Source: Nocardioides alkalitolerans DSM 16699 (GTDB lineage Bacteria; Actinomycetota; Actinomycetes; Propionibacteriales; Nocardioidaceae). Taken from it: DNA of 64,000 bases. The position numbers were made by a program, and so were the translations under genes. A model generated the notes under the pieces. The model saw only the letters and a list, made by a program, of their open reading frames with translations. It did no database searches and was not told where the DNA came from. Location of the stretch: NCBI RefSeq assembly GCF_000426525.1, contig NZ_AUFN01000011.1, positions 372,001 to 436,000 of the forward strand. Direction: 5' to 3'. Below, one piece after another: positions 16,271 through 24,659 of this stretch; positions within the stretch are counted from its first letter, which is position 1, and every line of letters starts with the position of its first letter.

Positions 16271-16549
16271 GTGAGCGTGTCCGTCCGTATCCCCACCATC
16301 CTGCGCACCTACACGGGCGGGGCCTCCGAGGTCACCGCGACCGGGGCGACCCTGGCCGAGGTGCTCGACGACCTCGACGCGCACCACTCCGGCATCAAGG
16401 GCCGGGTGCTCGACGACGAGGGCGACCTGCGCCGCTTCGTCAACGTCTACGTGGGCAACGAGGACGTGCGCTTCCTCGACGACCTGGCGACGCCGACGCC
16501 CGACGGTGCGCAGGTCTCGATCATCCCGGCGGTCGCCGGAGGCTGCTGA
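16271..16549 (+). CDS. CysO-like sulfur carrier (ThiS/MoaD fold) with Gly-Gly-Cys tail
   Basis: A 92-residue ubiquitin-like sulfur carrier. The SVSVRIPTILRTYTGG start, RRFVNVYVGNEDVRFL and VSIIPAVAGG end closely follow the mycobacterial CysO pattern. CysO carries sulfide as a C-terminal thiocarboxylate to CysM for cysteine synthesis. Here an extra Cys follows the diglycine, so it would need trimming by a JAMM-type (Mec-like) protease before activation. No mec, cysM or MoeB/MoeZ gene is near. The GTG has GAGGAG eight bases upstream. It follows thrC by 68 bp, and its 3' end overlaps the convergent sigma-factor gene by 29 bp. Confidence 0.85.
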   Translation: MSVSVRIPTILRTYTGGASEVTATGATLAEVLDDLDAHHSGIKGRVLDDEGDLRRFVNVYVGNEDVRFLDDLATPTPDGAQVSIIPAVAGGC

Positions 16550-17798
16550 CCCGCGCCTCCAGGTGGGCGCGCTCGGCCTCGTTGTCGCAGCGCGCCAGGG
16601 CCTCGGCGTACGCCGTCGCGGCCGCCTCGAGGTCGCCGGCACGGCCCAGCAGCTCCGCGCGGGTCGCCGGCAGCCGGTGCCCGGGGAGCCTCCGCGGGTC
16701 GACGCCGGCCAGGAGGGCGAGGCCCGCCTCCGGACCCTCGTGCTCGGCCACGGCGACCGCACGGTTGAGGCGGACGACGGGTGATCCGGTGAGCGTCTCG
16801 AGCTCGGCGTAGAGGTCGGCGATGCGCGCCCGGTCGGTGGCGGCCGCGGTGGGAGCGCGGGCGTGCTCGGCGGCGACGAGCGCCTGCAGCAGCCAGGGCG
16901 TGGCGGCGCCGACCGGCGTACGGCGCACGACCGGCGTCAGCAGGGCCAGCGCCTCGGCGATCTCGGCGTGGTGCCACCGGCGACGGTCCTGGTCGGCCAG
17001 CAGCACGAGCGCCCCGTCGGCGTCCACCCGGGCGTCGCGACGGGAGTGCTGCAGCAGGAGGAGCGCGAGCAGCGCGTCGAGGTCGGCCCGGCGGACCACG
17101 TCGGGGTCGACGAGCGCCCGCAGCACCCGCACGAGCCGGAGCGCCTCGCCGGCCACGTCGGCGCGGAGCACGTCCGGGCCCGACCCGGGCGCGTAGCCCG
17201 CGGTGAAGGCCAGGTAGGCCACGTCCGCGACGCCGGCCACCCGCCCGACCAGGTCGGGCCCGCTCGGCACCTCGAACCGGGCCCCGGCCAGGCGCTTGCG
17301 GGCGCGGGTGAGCCGGGCCGCCATGGTCGTCGTACCCACGCAGAAGAGCCGGGCGACGTCGGCCGTCGAGACCCCCAGGACCATCCGGAGCGTCAGGGCC
17401 GCGGCGTGCGGCGGCGGCAGGGAGGGGTGGGTGCACAGCAGCACGAGACGCAAGCGCTCGTCGGTGACGGTCTCCCCGGCGTCCGCCATCGTGCGGCCCG
17501 ACCGCTGCACCAGCTCGGCCTCCACCTCGAGGTGGGGCACGGCCCGGGCCGCGACCGCCTCGGCCCGCAGCCGGTCCAGCACGCGGCGCCGGGCCGCGAC
17601 CAGGAGCCAGGCCCGCGGGTTGTCGGGCACGCCGTCGGCCGGCCAGCGGCGCAGCCCGGCCTCGAACGCCTCCGCGAGGCCGTCCTCGGCGAGGTCGAGG
17701 CGGCGGAACTGTCCGACCAGCAGCGCGAGCAGGCGGCCCCACTCGTCGCGTTGCAGGGCGGCGAGGAGCTGGCCCGGCCCGATCGCGGGGTCAGCCAC
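16521..17798 (-). CDS. ECF42-type RNA polymerase sigma factor
   Basis: A 425-residue protein. Residues 1-175 hold the sigma2 (DLAEDGLAEAFEAGLRRWP, NPRAWLLVAARRRVLDRLR) and sigma4 (LRMVLGVSTADVARLFCVG) regions. A C-terminal extension of about 200 helical TPR-like residues follows (ALLLLQHSRRDAR, IADLYAELETLTGSPVVRLNRAVA). That extension and a neighbouring DGPF protein define group ECF42, which lacks a classical anti-sigma factor. It sits 21 nt downstream of the DGPF gene in one operon. A promoter of the form reported for this group is found upstream of that operon (18225-18251), so it is probably autoregulated. Confidence 0.9.
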   Translation of the reverse strand: MADPAIGPGQLLAALQRDEWGRLLALLVGQFRRLDLAEDGLAEAFEAGLRRWPADGVPDNPRAWLLVAARRRVLDRLRAEAVAARAVPHLEVEAELVQRSGRTMADAGETVTDERLRLVLLCTHPSLPPPHAAALTLRMVLGVSTADVARLFCVGTTTMAARLTRARKRLAGARFEVPSGPDLVGRVAGVADVAYLAFTAGYAPGSGPDVLRADVAGEALRLVRVLRALVDPDVVRRADLDALLALLLLQHSRRDARVDADGALVLLADQDRRRWHHAEIAEALALLTPVVRRTPVGAATPWLLQALVAAEHARAPTAAATDRARIADLYAELETLTGSPVVRLNRAVAVAEHEGPEAGLALLAGVDPRRLPGHRLPATRAELLGRAGDLEAAATAYAEALARCDNEAERAHLEARVSSLRRPPG

Positions 17799-17819
17799 GG
17801 GACACGCCCCTCACCCGGG

Positions 17820-18182
17820 TCATTCCGAGTCGTAGCCCTCGATGTGCAGCGCCGGGCGCACCTCGACGGTGTAGGACGACGGCAGGAGCCGCACGAGCTC
17901 GACGGCCTCGTCGAGGTCGGCGACGTCGATGAGGTAGAAGCCGCCGAGCTGCTCGGCGGTCTCGGCGTACGGCCCGTCGGTCACCACCCGCTCCCCGTCG
18001 ACGGTGCGCAGGGTGCGGGCGGTCTCGACGCCGTGGAGCGCCTCGCCGGCGTCGAGGGTGCCGCGCTCGCGCACGGCGCGGTCGAAGGCGACGTGGGCGG
18101 CGAACACGGCCTCGCGCTCCGCCTCGGTCACCGTGTCCCAGGCTCCGGGGTCGGTCTCGGTCATCAGCACCAGGATCTTCAC
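17820..18182 (-). CDS. DGPF/YCII-domain protein, partner of the ECF42 sigma factor
   Basis: A 120-residue alpha/beta protein. It starts MKILVLM and carries the eponymous motif in VVTDGPYAETAEQLGGFYLIDV (positions about 70-90; TDGPYAE is diagnostic). It ends VEVRPALHIEGY. These small YCII-related proteins nearly always accompany ECF42 or ECF41-like sigma factors and are proposed targets or sensors. The GTG start is set by a GAAGGAG site eight bases upstream. It is the first gene of the pair. Its biochemical role is not established. Confidence 0.9.
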   Translation of the reverse strand: MKILVLMTETDPGAWDTVTEAEREAVFAAHVAFDRAVRERGTLDAGEALHGVETARTLRTVDGERVVTDGPYAETAEQLGGFYLIDVADLDEAVELVRLLPSSYTVEVRPALHIEGYDSE

Positions 18183-18224
18183 GGGGGTTCTCCTTCGTCG
18201 TCGGGGTGAGTCTTCCAGCCCGAT

Positions 18225-18251
18225 GACGGTCGGGGGTGCCCGATTTCGACA
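18225..18251 (-). promoter_or_regulatory. Probable ECF42-dependent promoter
   Basis: Read on the minus strand: TGTCGA (18251-18246), 17 bp, CGTC (18228-18225), 43 bp before the DGPF gene start. As I recall, the ECF42 consensus described in Streptomyces is TGTCGA at -35 and CG(A/T)C at -10, which this fits exactly. Autoregulation is inferred. Confidence 0.6.
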
Positions 18252-18281
18252 ACGGCGACGAGGTTCTCTCCGGTTCGGCGC

Positions 18282-19112
18282 TCAGCCCGCGTCGGCGACG
18301 ACCCCGAGACGCTGCCGCAGGGCGTGCTGCCCGGGCGTCTCGCCGAGCTCGCGGGTGAACGCGGTGACGTACGCCGACACGCTCGCGTAGCCGACGCGGT
18401 GGGCGGTCTCGGTGACGCTGAGGCGCCCCAGCATCGCGACCGACGCGTGCAGCCGGGTGCGGCCGCGCCACGTCGAGAACGACACGCCGTACTCGCGGTG
18501 GAAGTCGCGCTGCAGGGTCTTCACGCTGACGTGGAGGCGGTGGGCCCACTCCTCGAGGCCGGTCGCGTCGGCGGGGTCGGCGAGCAGGCCGCGCGCCACC
18601 TCCCGGGCGTGCCCGGCGCCGAGCGCCTGGTGGTCGACCTCGTCGACGCCGCGGGTGGAGAGCCCGTCGAGCACGACCTGCCGGGCGGCGAGCCCGTCCT
18701 CCTGGCGCACGCCGGGCCGTGCGATCGACAGGAGCGCGGCGGCCGCGCCCGGGTCGACGGTCACCGCGCCCGCGCCGACCGCGAGCAGCTCGGGGGACGC
18801 CTGGCGCAGGCAGACCCGCAGCACGGTCTGGCGGTCGAGGGCCCGGGCCTCGAACACGACCCCGCGGCGCACCCACAGCGCCTGGTCGGGTCCGAGGAAG
18901 CGGGCGGTGCGCCCCCGCCGCACGGCGAGGACCCCGTCGGGGGACCACAGCACCTGGTGGACGTAGTCGTCGCGGCCCTCCGGGAAGTCCGCGATGGTGT
19001 CGGCCGGCGGGTAGCGCAGCACGAGGATGCCGGTCGGCGGGCCGAGCCCGTAGCCGTACTCCTCGACCGTGACCTCACCGGCCGCGCTCCCCGTCTGTCC
19101 TCTGCCCGACAC
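18282..19112 (-). CDS. AraC-family transcriptional regulator
   Basis: A 276-residue regulator. The C-terminal 100 residues carry two helix-turn-helices: EEWAHRLHVSVKTLQRDFHREYG, then SVTETAHRVGYASVSAYVTAFTRELGETPG. The second is the classic AraC signature. The N-terminal half is a cupin-like effector domain (VHQVLWSPDGVLAVRRG). The exact start is uncertain: GTG 19112 has AAGGG nine bases upstream, while GTG 19133 would add seven residues. It faces the siderophore-uptake operon across an iron box, so a role as iron- or siderophore-responsive activator of that operon is likely. Confidence 0.87.
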   Translation of the reverse strand: MSGRGQTGSAAGEVTVEEYGYGLGPPTGILVLRYPPADTIADFPEGRDDYVHQVLWSPDGVLAVRRGRTARFLGPDQALWVRRGVVFEARALDRQTVLRVCLRQASPELLAVGAGAVTVDPGAAAALLSIARPGVRQEDGLAARQVVLDGLSTRGVDEVDHQALGAGHAREVARGLLADPADATGLEEWAHRLHVSVKTLQRDFHREYGVSFSTWRGRTRLHASVAMLGRLSVTETAHRVGYASVSAYVTAFTRELGETPGQHALRQRLGVVADAG

Positions 19113-19143
19113 CGCATGACCCTTCGTCGACACTCCCCGCACG

Positions 19144-19162
19144 TCAGGTAAGGCTAGCCTCA
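19144..19162. promoter_or_regulatory. IdeR/DtxR-type iron box
   Basis: TCAGGTAAGGCTAGCCTCA matches 15 of 19 positions of the DtxR/IdeR consensus (TTAGGTTAGGCTAACCTAA) as I know it, with the central AGGCTAGCCT perfectly palindromic. It lies between the AraC gene and the siderophore-binding lipoprotein. On the minus strand, the TAGCCT within it (19158-19153) could serve as the -10 of the AraC gene. Iron-loaded repressor would block both directions. Confidence 0.8.
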
Positions 19163-19257
19163 CCAGGTCGCGCCGGCGGAGCCGTCTCGGGCCCGCCGCG
19201 CCCCCTTCCGTCGCGGTCCCCGCACCGCGCCCCCACGTCCGTCCCGGAGGAACCACC

Positions 19258-20271
19258 ATGCGCCCACGCCCGTCCGTCCCTGCCCGCCGCGCGCTCGCGA
19301 CCGCCACCGCCCTCGTGCTGGGGCTCTCCCTGGTCGCCTGCGGGGGCGACGACGACGCCGCCCCCGACGCCGAGACGCGCACCTTCGAGGCCGACAACGG
19401 GGAGGTGGAGATCCCGGTCGCCCCCGAGCGGGTCGTCGCGACCGGGTACGCCGTGCCGGCGCTGCTCGAGGCGGACGCCGACCTCGTGGGGATCTCGGAG
19501 TGGTCGCGCGGGATCAACATCATGACGGCGGAGGACCGCTCGTCCTACGAGGGCCTCGACAAGGTCGCCGGCGAGACGGCGGCCTCCACCAACTACGAGG
19601 CGATCGCCAACCTCGACCCGGACCTCATCGTCATCGGTGTGCCCGTGCCGGCGCTCGTCGACCTCGACATGGAGCGTCTGGAGGCCGTGGCCCCGGTGGT
19701 GGTGCTCGGCCCGACCCGGCCCGACAAGTGGCGTGAGCTCACGCAGCGCCAGTCCGACGCCGCCGGGGTGCTCGGCAGCTTCGACGAGGCCAAGGCGACC
19801 TACGAGGCGCGGGCGGGCGAGCTGCGCGAGACCTACGCCCCGGTCCTGGACGGTCTCGCCTTCGGCCACCTCGGCGGGTACGGCGACGTCTCCGCCGGCA
19901 ACTTCCAGCGCGAGTTCGCCGGCTCCTGGGGCACGAACGTCGCCGGTGACGTCGGCGTGGACTACTACGGCGAGGTCGCCGACCCGCAGGGCGGCTCCAG
20001 CGACGTCAGCGAGTACCCCTCGATCGAGGAGCTGCCCGAGAGCCTGGGCGACGCCGACTGGATCACCTACTCGGTCGAGGACGACGGCACCCCGAGCGAG
20101 GCCGTGCAGTACGTGCTCGACTCGGAGCTGTGGGCGAGCCTCCCGGCGGTCCGGGCCGGCCACGTCATCCCGGTCCGCTACACCGAGGCGGCCACCTACA
20201 CGTCGGCGCTGGCGACCCTCGACGGCCTCGACGAGGCGTTCGGTGTCGCCTTCGCGACCGAGCTCGGCTGA
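19258..20271 (+). CDS. Iron-siderophore ABC transporter substrate-binding lipoprotein
   Basis: A 337-residue FecB/FhuD-type binding protein. Its lipoprotein signal peptide ends in LVAC (Cys near residue 27), followed by a Gly/Asp-rich linker. The periplasmic-binding fold type III shows VATGYAVPALLEADADLVGISEW and ANLDPDLIVIG, and the mature protein ends AFGVAFATELG. GGAGG lies upstream of the ATG at 19258. It is the first gene of an operon with a siderophore-interacting protein, two permeases and an ATPase. The iron box 96 bp upstream indicates expression under iron limitation. Confidence 0.92.
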   Translation: MRPRPSVPARRALATATALVLGLSLVACGGDDDAAPDAETRTFEADNGEVEIPVAPERVVATGYAVPALLEADADLVGISEWSRGINIMTAEDRSSYEGLDKVAGETAASTNYEAIANLDPDLIVIGVPVPALVDLDMERLEAVAPVVVLGPTRPDKWRELTQRQSDAAGVLGSFDEAKATYEARAGELRETYAPVLDGLAFGHLGGYGDVSAGNFQREFAGSWGTNVAGDVGVDYYGEVADPQGGSSDVSEYPSIEELPESLGDADWITYSVEDDGTPSEAVQYVLDSELWASLPAVRAGHVIPVRYTEAATYTSALATLDGLDEAFGVAFATELG

Positions 20272-20278
20272 GGCGTCG

Positions 20279-21127
20279 ATGACCGGCATGGACCGCAGCG
20301 ACCCCGGCCCCCGCGTCGCCGCCCACCAGCGGGAGGGCCGTGGCGTCACCCGCGTCGGCTACCCCATCGGCGTGCGACGGGCCCGCGTCGTGCGCCGGGA
20401 GGCGGTCACCCCCCGCATGCTCCGGCTGACGCTCGCCGGCGACGAGCTCGCCGACTTCGTGACGCACGCCGCCGACGACCACGTGAAGATCGTCTTCCCG
20501 CTGCCCGACGGCACGCGCAACGACCCGGTGCCCGACGACCACGACGAGCTGGACTGGCCGCGGCCGCACACGCCGACGCGCAAGTACACGGTGCGTCGCT
20601 ACGACGCGGGGGCGCGCGAGCTCGACCTCGACTTCGTGGTCCACGAGGGCGGGCTGGCCGCGGAGTGGGCGGCCGCCGTCGAGGTCGGGGTCGCGACGGG
20701 AGAGGAGGCCGTCGTCGCCGGCCCGCCGGGCGCCAAGGCCTTCGCCCACACCTACGGCCACTACGTGCTGGCGGTCGACGTGACGGCCCTGCCGGCCGTC
20801 GCCCGCTGGCTCGACGAGCTGGGTGCCTGGGCGTCCACGGGCGTGACCGCCCAGGTGCTGGTCGACCACGACCACGCCGACGAGACGTCGTACCCGCTCG
20901 CGGTGCGGCCCGGGGTCGACGTGCGCTGGCTGTCGCGCACCGGCGGCTCCCGGCTGGCCGAGGAGACGGCCGCGCTGCCGCTGCCCGACGACCCGCGGGA
21001 GGTCTTCGTCTTCGCCGCCGGTGAGGCCGGGGACATCAAGCCGCTGCGACGTTGGGCGGCCGAGAAGGGGTACGACGCGCTGGTCACCGGCTACTGGAAG
21101 CGTGGGGTCGCGGGGCACGAGGAGTGA
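20279..21127 (+). CDS. Siderophore-interacting protein (FAD-dependent ferric-siderophore reductase)
   Basis: A 282-residue SIP/ViuB-family protein. The FAD-binding beta barrel has RKYTVRRYD (the R-x-Y-T/S flavin motif) near residue 102. The phosphate-binding AGPPGAKAF follows, and the NAD(P)-binding C-terminal domain ends GYWKRG, the family hallmark. It releases iron from the imported siderophore by reduction in the cytoplasm. ATG 20279 is seven bases after the upstream stop; ATG 20288 is an alternative. The stop overlaps the next permease start by four bases (GTGA). Confidence 0.93.
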   Translation: MTGMDRSDPGPRVAAHQREGRGVTRVGYPIGVRRARVVRREAVTPRMLRLTLAGDELADFVTHAADDHVKIVFPLPDGTRNDPVPDDHDELDWPRPHTPTRKYTVRRYDAGARELDLDFVVHEGGLAAEWAAAVEVGVATGEEAVVAGPPGAKAFAHTYGHYVLAVDVTALPAVARWLDELGAWASTGVTAQVLVDHDHADETSYPLAVRPGVDVRWLSRTGGSRLAEETAALPLPDDPREVFVFAAGEAGDIKPLRRWAAEKGYDALVTGYWKRGVAGHEE

Positions 21128-22170
21128 GCACGACCCCCACTCCGTCCGCGACCCCCGGGGTCGTGACGGATCCGGTAAAGCGACGCCCCGCGCCGGCACT
21201 GCCGGCCGCGGCGCTCGTGCTGGGCCTCGTGGTCCTCGGGCTCCTCGTCCTGCTCAGCCTCGCCGTGGGCCAGCGTGACGTGGCGCCGGGGGAGGTGGTG
21301 CGCGCCTTCACCGACCCGGGGGCCGGCAACCCCGACCACGTCGCCGTCCGCACCGTGCGGCTGCCGCGCACCGCGCTCGCCCTGCTCGTGGGCGCCGCCC
21401 TCGCGGTCGGCGGCGCCCTCGTCCAGACGATGACCCGCAACCCGCTCGCCGAGCCGGGCATCCTCGGGGTCACGGCCGGCGCCGCGCTGGCGGTCGTGGT
21501 GACGACGATCCTGCTGCCCGACGGCTCGCAGGCGGGCCGGATGCTGGCGGCCTGCGCGGGGGCCGCGGCGGCGACGGTCGTCGTGCACGCCGTCGGCCGT
21601 GCCGAGCCCCTGCGCATGGTGCTCGCCGGGGTCGCCCTCACGGCGGTGCTCTCGGGGGTCTCGCTCGCGATCCGGCTCGCCGACGCCGAGGCGTTCGACA
21701 GCCACCGCTTCTGGTCCGTCGGCTCGCTCGCCGGGCGCGAGCAGCTGCCGCTCCTGCTTCCGGCGCTGGTGGTCGGGGCCGGCCTGGTGGCCGCCCTGCT
21801 CCTGAGCCGGCCGCTCGACGCGATCGCGCTGGGGGAGGACGTGGCCCACGGCCTGGGCGTCCCCGTGCTCCGGGTCCGCGTGCTGACGGTGGTGACGATG
21901 ACGGTGCTCGCGGGCGTCGCGACCGCGGTCGCCGGGCCGATCGCCTTCGTCGGCCTGATCGTCCCCCACGTCGCACGCCGGGTGGCGGGCGGCTCCGTGC
22001 CCTGGTTGGTGACGCTCAGCATCGTGCTCGGCGGAGCGCTGCTCGTCGGCTCCGACGTGCTCGCCCGGGTGCTGCTGCCCACCGGTGACGTGCCGGTCGC
22101 GATCGTGACCGCGGTGCTCGGCGGTCCGGTGCTCGTGTGGGTCGTCCGGCGTCGGCTGGCGGGCGCGTGA
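21124..22170 (+). CDS. FecCD-family iron-siderophore permease, subunit 1
   Basis: A 348-residue protein with about nine to ten membrane segments. FecCD signatures are present: RLPRTALALLVGAALAVGG, TRNPLAEPGILGVTAGAAL and GPIAFVGLIVPHVAR near the C-terminus. The last is the loop that contacts the ATPase. GTG at 21124 overlaps the SIP stop, and its own TGA overlaps the next permease GTG, so three genes are tightly coupled. It forms the channel with the partner encoded at 22167. Confidence 0.93.
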   Translation: MSTTPTPSATPGVVTDPVKRRPAPALPAAALVLGLVVLGLLVLLSLAVGQRDVAPGEVVRAFTDPGAGNPDHVAVRTVRLPRTALALLVGAALAVGGALVQTMTRNPLAEPGILGVTAGAALAVVVTTILLPDGSQAGRMLAACAGAAAATVVVHAVGRAEPLRMVLAGVALTAVLSGVSLAIRLADAEAFDSHRFWSVGSLAGREQLPLLLPALVVGAGLVAALLLSRPLDAIALGEDVAHGLGVPVLRVRVLTVVTMTVLAGVATAVAGPIAFVGLIVPHVARRVAGGSVPWLVTLSIVLGGALLVGSDVLARVLLPTGDVPVAIVTAVLGGPVLVWVVRRRLAGA

Positions 22171-23186
22171 GCGCGGTCGGCGTCCCCGTGGGACGCGGGG
22201 CGCACGTCCGGATCGAGCGGCGCACCCTCGTGGCCTCGCTCCTGCTGGTGGCCACCGCCGCGGCGGCCGGGTTCACCGGCCTCTGCCTCGGCGACGGCTG
22301 GTCGTCGCCGCGCGACGTCGCCGCGGCGCTCGCGGGCGGCGGACCGATCGACTTCGTCGTCACCCGGTGGCGGCTGCCGCGCGTCGTCGGCGGCCTCGCG
22401 TTCGGTGCCGCCCTCGGGCTCGCCGGCGCGGTCTTCCAGAACCTCACCCGCAACCCGCTCGGCAGCCCCGACGTCATCGGCCTCGACGCCGGCGCCTACA
22501 CGGGCACCCTGCTGGTGCTCACCGTGGGCACGGGCACGGCGACCGGGGTGGCCGCCGGCTCGGTCGCGGCGGGCCTGGCGACCGCGGCCCTCATCTACGT
22601 GCTGTCGCTGCGCTCGGGCTTCAGCGGCCTGCGGCTCGTCGTGGTCGGGATCGGGGTCAACGCCGTGCTCACCGGGGTGAACTCGTGGATCGTCCTGCGC
22701 GCCGACCTCGACGTGGCGATCGCCGCGACCGCCTGGAGCGCCGGCAGCCTCAACGGCCTGGGTTGGGAGGACCTGGGGCTGCCCCTGACCGTCGTCGGCG
22801 CGCTGGCCGTCCTCCTGGCGCTGGCCTCGCACCCGATGCACCAGCTCGCCCTGGGCGACGAGGTGGCGCGCACCTCGGGGGTGGCCCTGGCGGGCCTGCG
22901 CCTGCTGCTCGTCGTGGTGGGTGTCGGGCTGACGGCGACGGTGACGGCCGTGGCCGGCCCGATCGTCTTCATCGCCCTCGTCGCCCCGCAGGTCGGGCGC
23001 CGGCTCGTGCGGGCGACCGGGGTGCCGCTCCTGCCCGCCGCCCTCGTCGGGGCCACCCTGCTGACGGGCTCCGACGTCGTCGCCCAGGCGCTCCTCGCCC
23101 CGGTGGTCCTGCCCGTCGGCGTCGTCACCACCGCCGTCGGCGGTGCCTACCTCATGTGGCTCCTGGCCAGGGAAGTGAAGCGATGA
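22167..23186 (+). CDS. FecCD-family iron-siderophore permease, subunit 2
   Basis: A 339-residue FecCD permease, the heterodimer partner of the preceding gene. RLPRVVGGLAFGAALGLAG, TRNPLGSPDVIGLDAGAYTG and GPIVFIALVAPQVGRRL match the family repeats. About nine membrane segments. GTG overlaps the preceding stop by four bases, and its stop overlaps the ATPase ATG by three. There are no breaks or unusual residues. Confidence 0.93.
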   Translation: MSAVGVPVGRGAHVRIERRTLVASLLLVATAAAAGFTGLCLGDGWSSPRDVAAALAGGGPIDFVVTRWRLPRVVGGLAFGAALGLAGAVFQNLTRNPLGSPDVIGLDAGAYTGTLLVLTVGTGTATGVAAGSVAAGLATAALIYVLSLRSGFSGLRLVVVGIGVNAVLTGVNSWIVLRADLDVAIAATAWSAGSLNGLGWEDLGLPLTVVGALAVLLALASHPMHQLALGDEVARTSGVALAGLRLLLVVVGVGLTATVTAVAGPIVFIALVAPQVGRRLVRATGVPLLPAALVGATLLTGSDVVAQALLAPVVLPVGVVTTAVGGAYLMWLLAREVKR

Positions 23187-23956
23187 CCGAGCTGCGTGCC
23201 CGCGACCTCTCGCTGGGCTACGGCGACCGCCAGGTCGTGACGGGCCTGAACCTGACGATCCCCGAGGGGGCGTTCACCGCCGTCGTCGGGCCGAACGCGT
23301 GCGGCAAGTCGACGCTGCTGCGCGCGCTGGTGCGGCTGCTGCGGCCGCGGGGCGGGGTCGTCGAGCTCGACGGCCGCGACCTCCAGCGGCTCCGGTCGCG
23401 CCACGTGGCCCGCGAGCTGGGCTTCCTGCCCCAGGGCGTCGAGGCGCCCGAGGGCATCCGGGTGGCCCAGCTCGTGCGGCGGGGGCGCTACGCGCACCAG
23501 TCGGTGCTCGGCACCTGGGGGCCGGGCGACGAGCGGGCCGTCGTGGGGGCGATGGCCGCCGCCGGGGTCACGGACCTCGCGGAGCGGGGCGTCGAGCACC
23601 TCTCGGGCGGGCAGCGGCAGCGGGTGTGGATCGCGATGGTCCTGGCGCAGGAGACGCCGTACCTGCTGCTCGACGAACCGACGACCTTCCTCGACATCGC
23701 CCACCAGTACGAGCTGCTCCGGCTGCTCGCCCGGCTGCGCGACGAGGGCCGCACCGTCGTGGCCGTGCTCCACGACCTCAACCAGGCGACGCGCTTCGCC
23801 GACCACGTCGTGGCGATGCGGGACGGCCGGGTCGTCGCGACGGGCGCCCCCGCCGACGTCGTCACCGCCACGCTCGTCGAGGAGGTCTTCGGGCTGCCGT
23901 GCCTCGTGGTGCCGGACCCGGTCGCCGGCAGCCCCATGGTGGTGCCGCTCGACTGA
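23183..23956 (+). CDS. Iron-siderophore ABC transporter ATP-binding protein
   Basis: A 257-residue FepC/FecE-type ATPase. Walker A is GPNACGKST (the family usually has GPNGxGKST, so Ala replaces Gly). The Q-loop is LGFLPQG, the signature is LSGGQRQR, Walker B is YLLLDEPT and the switch is LHDLNQA. The FLDIAHQYE segment after Walker B is characteristic of siderophore ATPases. It is the last gene of the iron operon; a 29-bp gap separates it from an unrelated hypothetical gene. Confidence 0.95.
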   Translation: MTELRARDLSLGYGDRQVVTGLNLTIPEGAFTAVVGPNACGKSTLLRALVRLLRPRGGVVELDGRDLQRLRSRHVARELGFLPQGVEAPEGIRVAQLVRRGRYAHQSVLGTWGPGDERAVVGAMAAAGVTDLAERGVEHLSGGQRQRVWIAMVLAQETPYLLLDEPTTFLDIAHQYELLRLLARLRDEGRTVVAVLHDLNQATRFADHVVAMRDGRVVATGAPADVVTATLVEEVFGLPCLVVPDPVAGSPMVVPLD

Positions 23957-23985
23957 GTGCTCCTGGATCCCGCCAGACTGGGCGC

Positions 23986-24561
23986 ATGAGCCGATCGTCG
24001 AGCCCGGACGCGCAGCCGCAGGAGATCCGTGTCGTCGTCGACCGCGACAGCGTGGCCGCCGGTGACGACATCGACACGCACGTGCAGGAGTGGACGCTGC
24101 CCGGCGACGCCCGCGTCGGCGACATCGTGCTGCGGATGCTCGACGGCTACCTGCCCGGGGTCGGGGGCGACGTCGCCTGGCGCGTGGTGGTGCTGCACGA
24201 GGCGAGCGTCGAGCGGGACCCCGCCGGTGCGGTGGTGCGGCCTCCCCGCGGACGCCCGGTCGATCTCGCGCTGCTGCTGGTGCGCCAGGTCGCCGAGCCG
24301 CCGGCCGACCGGGTCTCGGTGGTGCACCTGCACCGCATGCTCGGGTCGCGCCAGCGGATCGCCACCGCGGTGCGGCCGGGCCCGACGGGGGAGTACGCCT
24401 TCCGGGCCGCCTACCTCTCCGGCGGTCGCGCCGTGCCGCTCGGCGAGTACCGGCCGTGGGTCGAGAAGACCGACGAGGAGGAGCAGGCCGAGCTCGCCGC
24501 GTTCCGGGCGCGGGCCTATCCGCAGCTGTACGACGCCGACGGCCGGCGGCGGCCCCGCTGA
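23986..24561 (+). CDS. Hypothetical protein, 191 residues
   Basis: Not recognised. The protein is soluble, without signal peptide or membrane segment. It begins with a short Ser/Gln-rich leader and EIRVVVDRDSVAAGDDIDTH. It has a hydrophobic VAWRVVVLHEASVERD strand and VVHLHRMLGSRQRIAT, then an acidic-basic end (EKTDEEEQAELAAFRAR). ATG at 23986 follows a CAGACT box by six bases, a weak form of the leaderless pattern. Same strand as the iron operon, 29 bp downstream. A link to iron uptake is not supported by its sequence. Confidence 0.7.
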   Translation: MSRSSSPDAQPQEIRVVVDRDSVAAGDDIDTHVQEWTLPGDARVGDIVLRMLDGYLPGVGGDVAWRVVVLHEASVERDPAGAVVRPPRGRPVDLALLLVRQVAEPPADRVSVVHLHRMLGSRQRIATAVRPGPTGEYAFRAAYLSGGRAVPLGEYRPWVEKTDEEEQAELAAFRARAYPQLYDADGRRRPR

Positions 24562-24659
24562 CCCGGGGCCTGCCGGCGGGGCCAGTTGTCGGGGCCAGGG
24601 CGTGCCGCGTTGGTGACCCGTTCACCTCCCGCACGTGCTGGTCGGGCATCGATGGCCCC

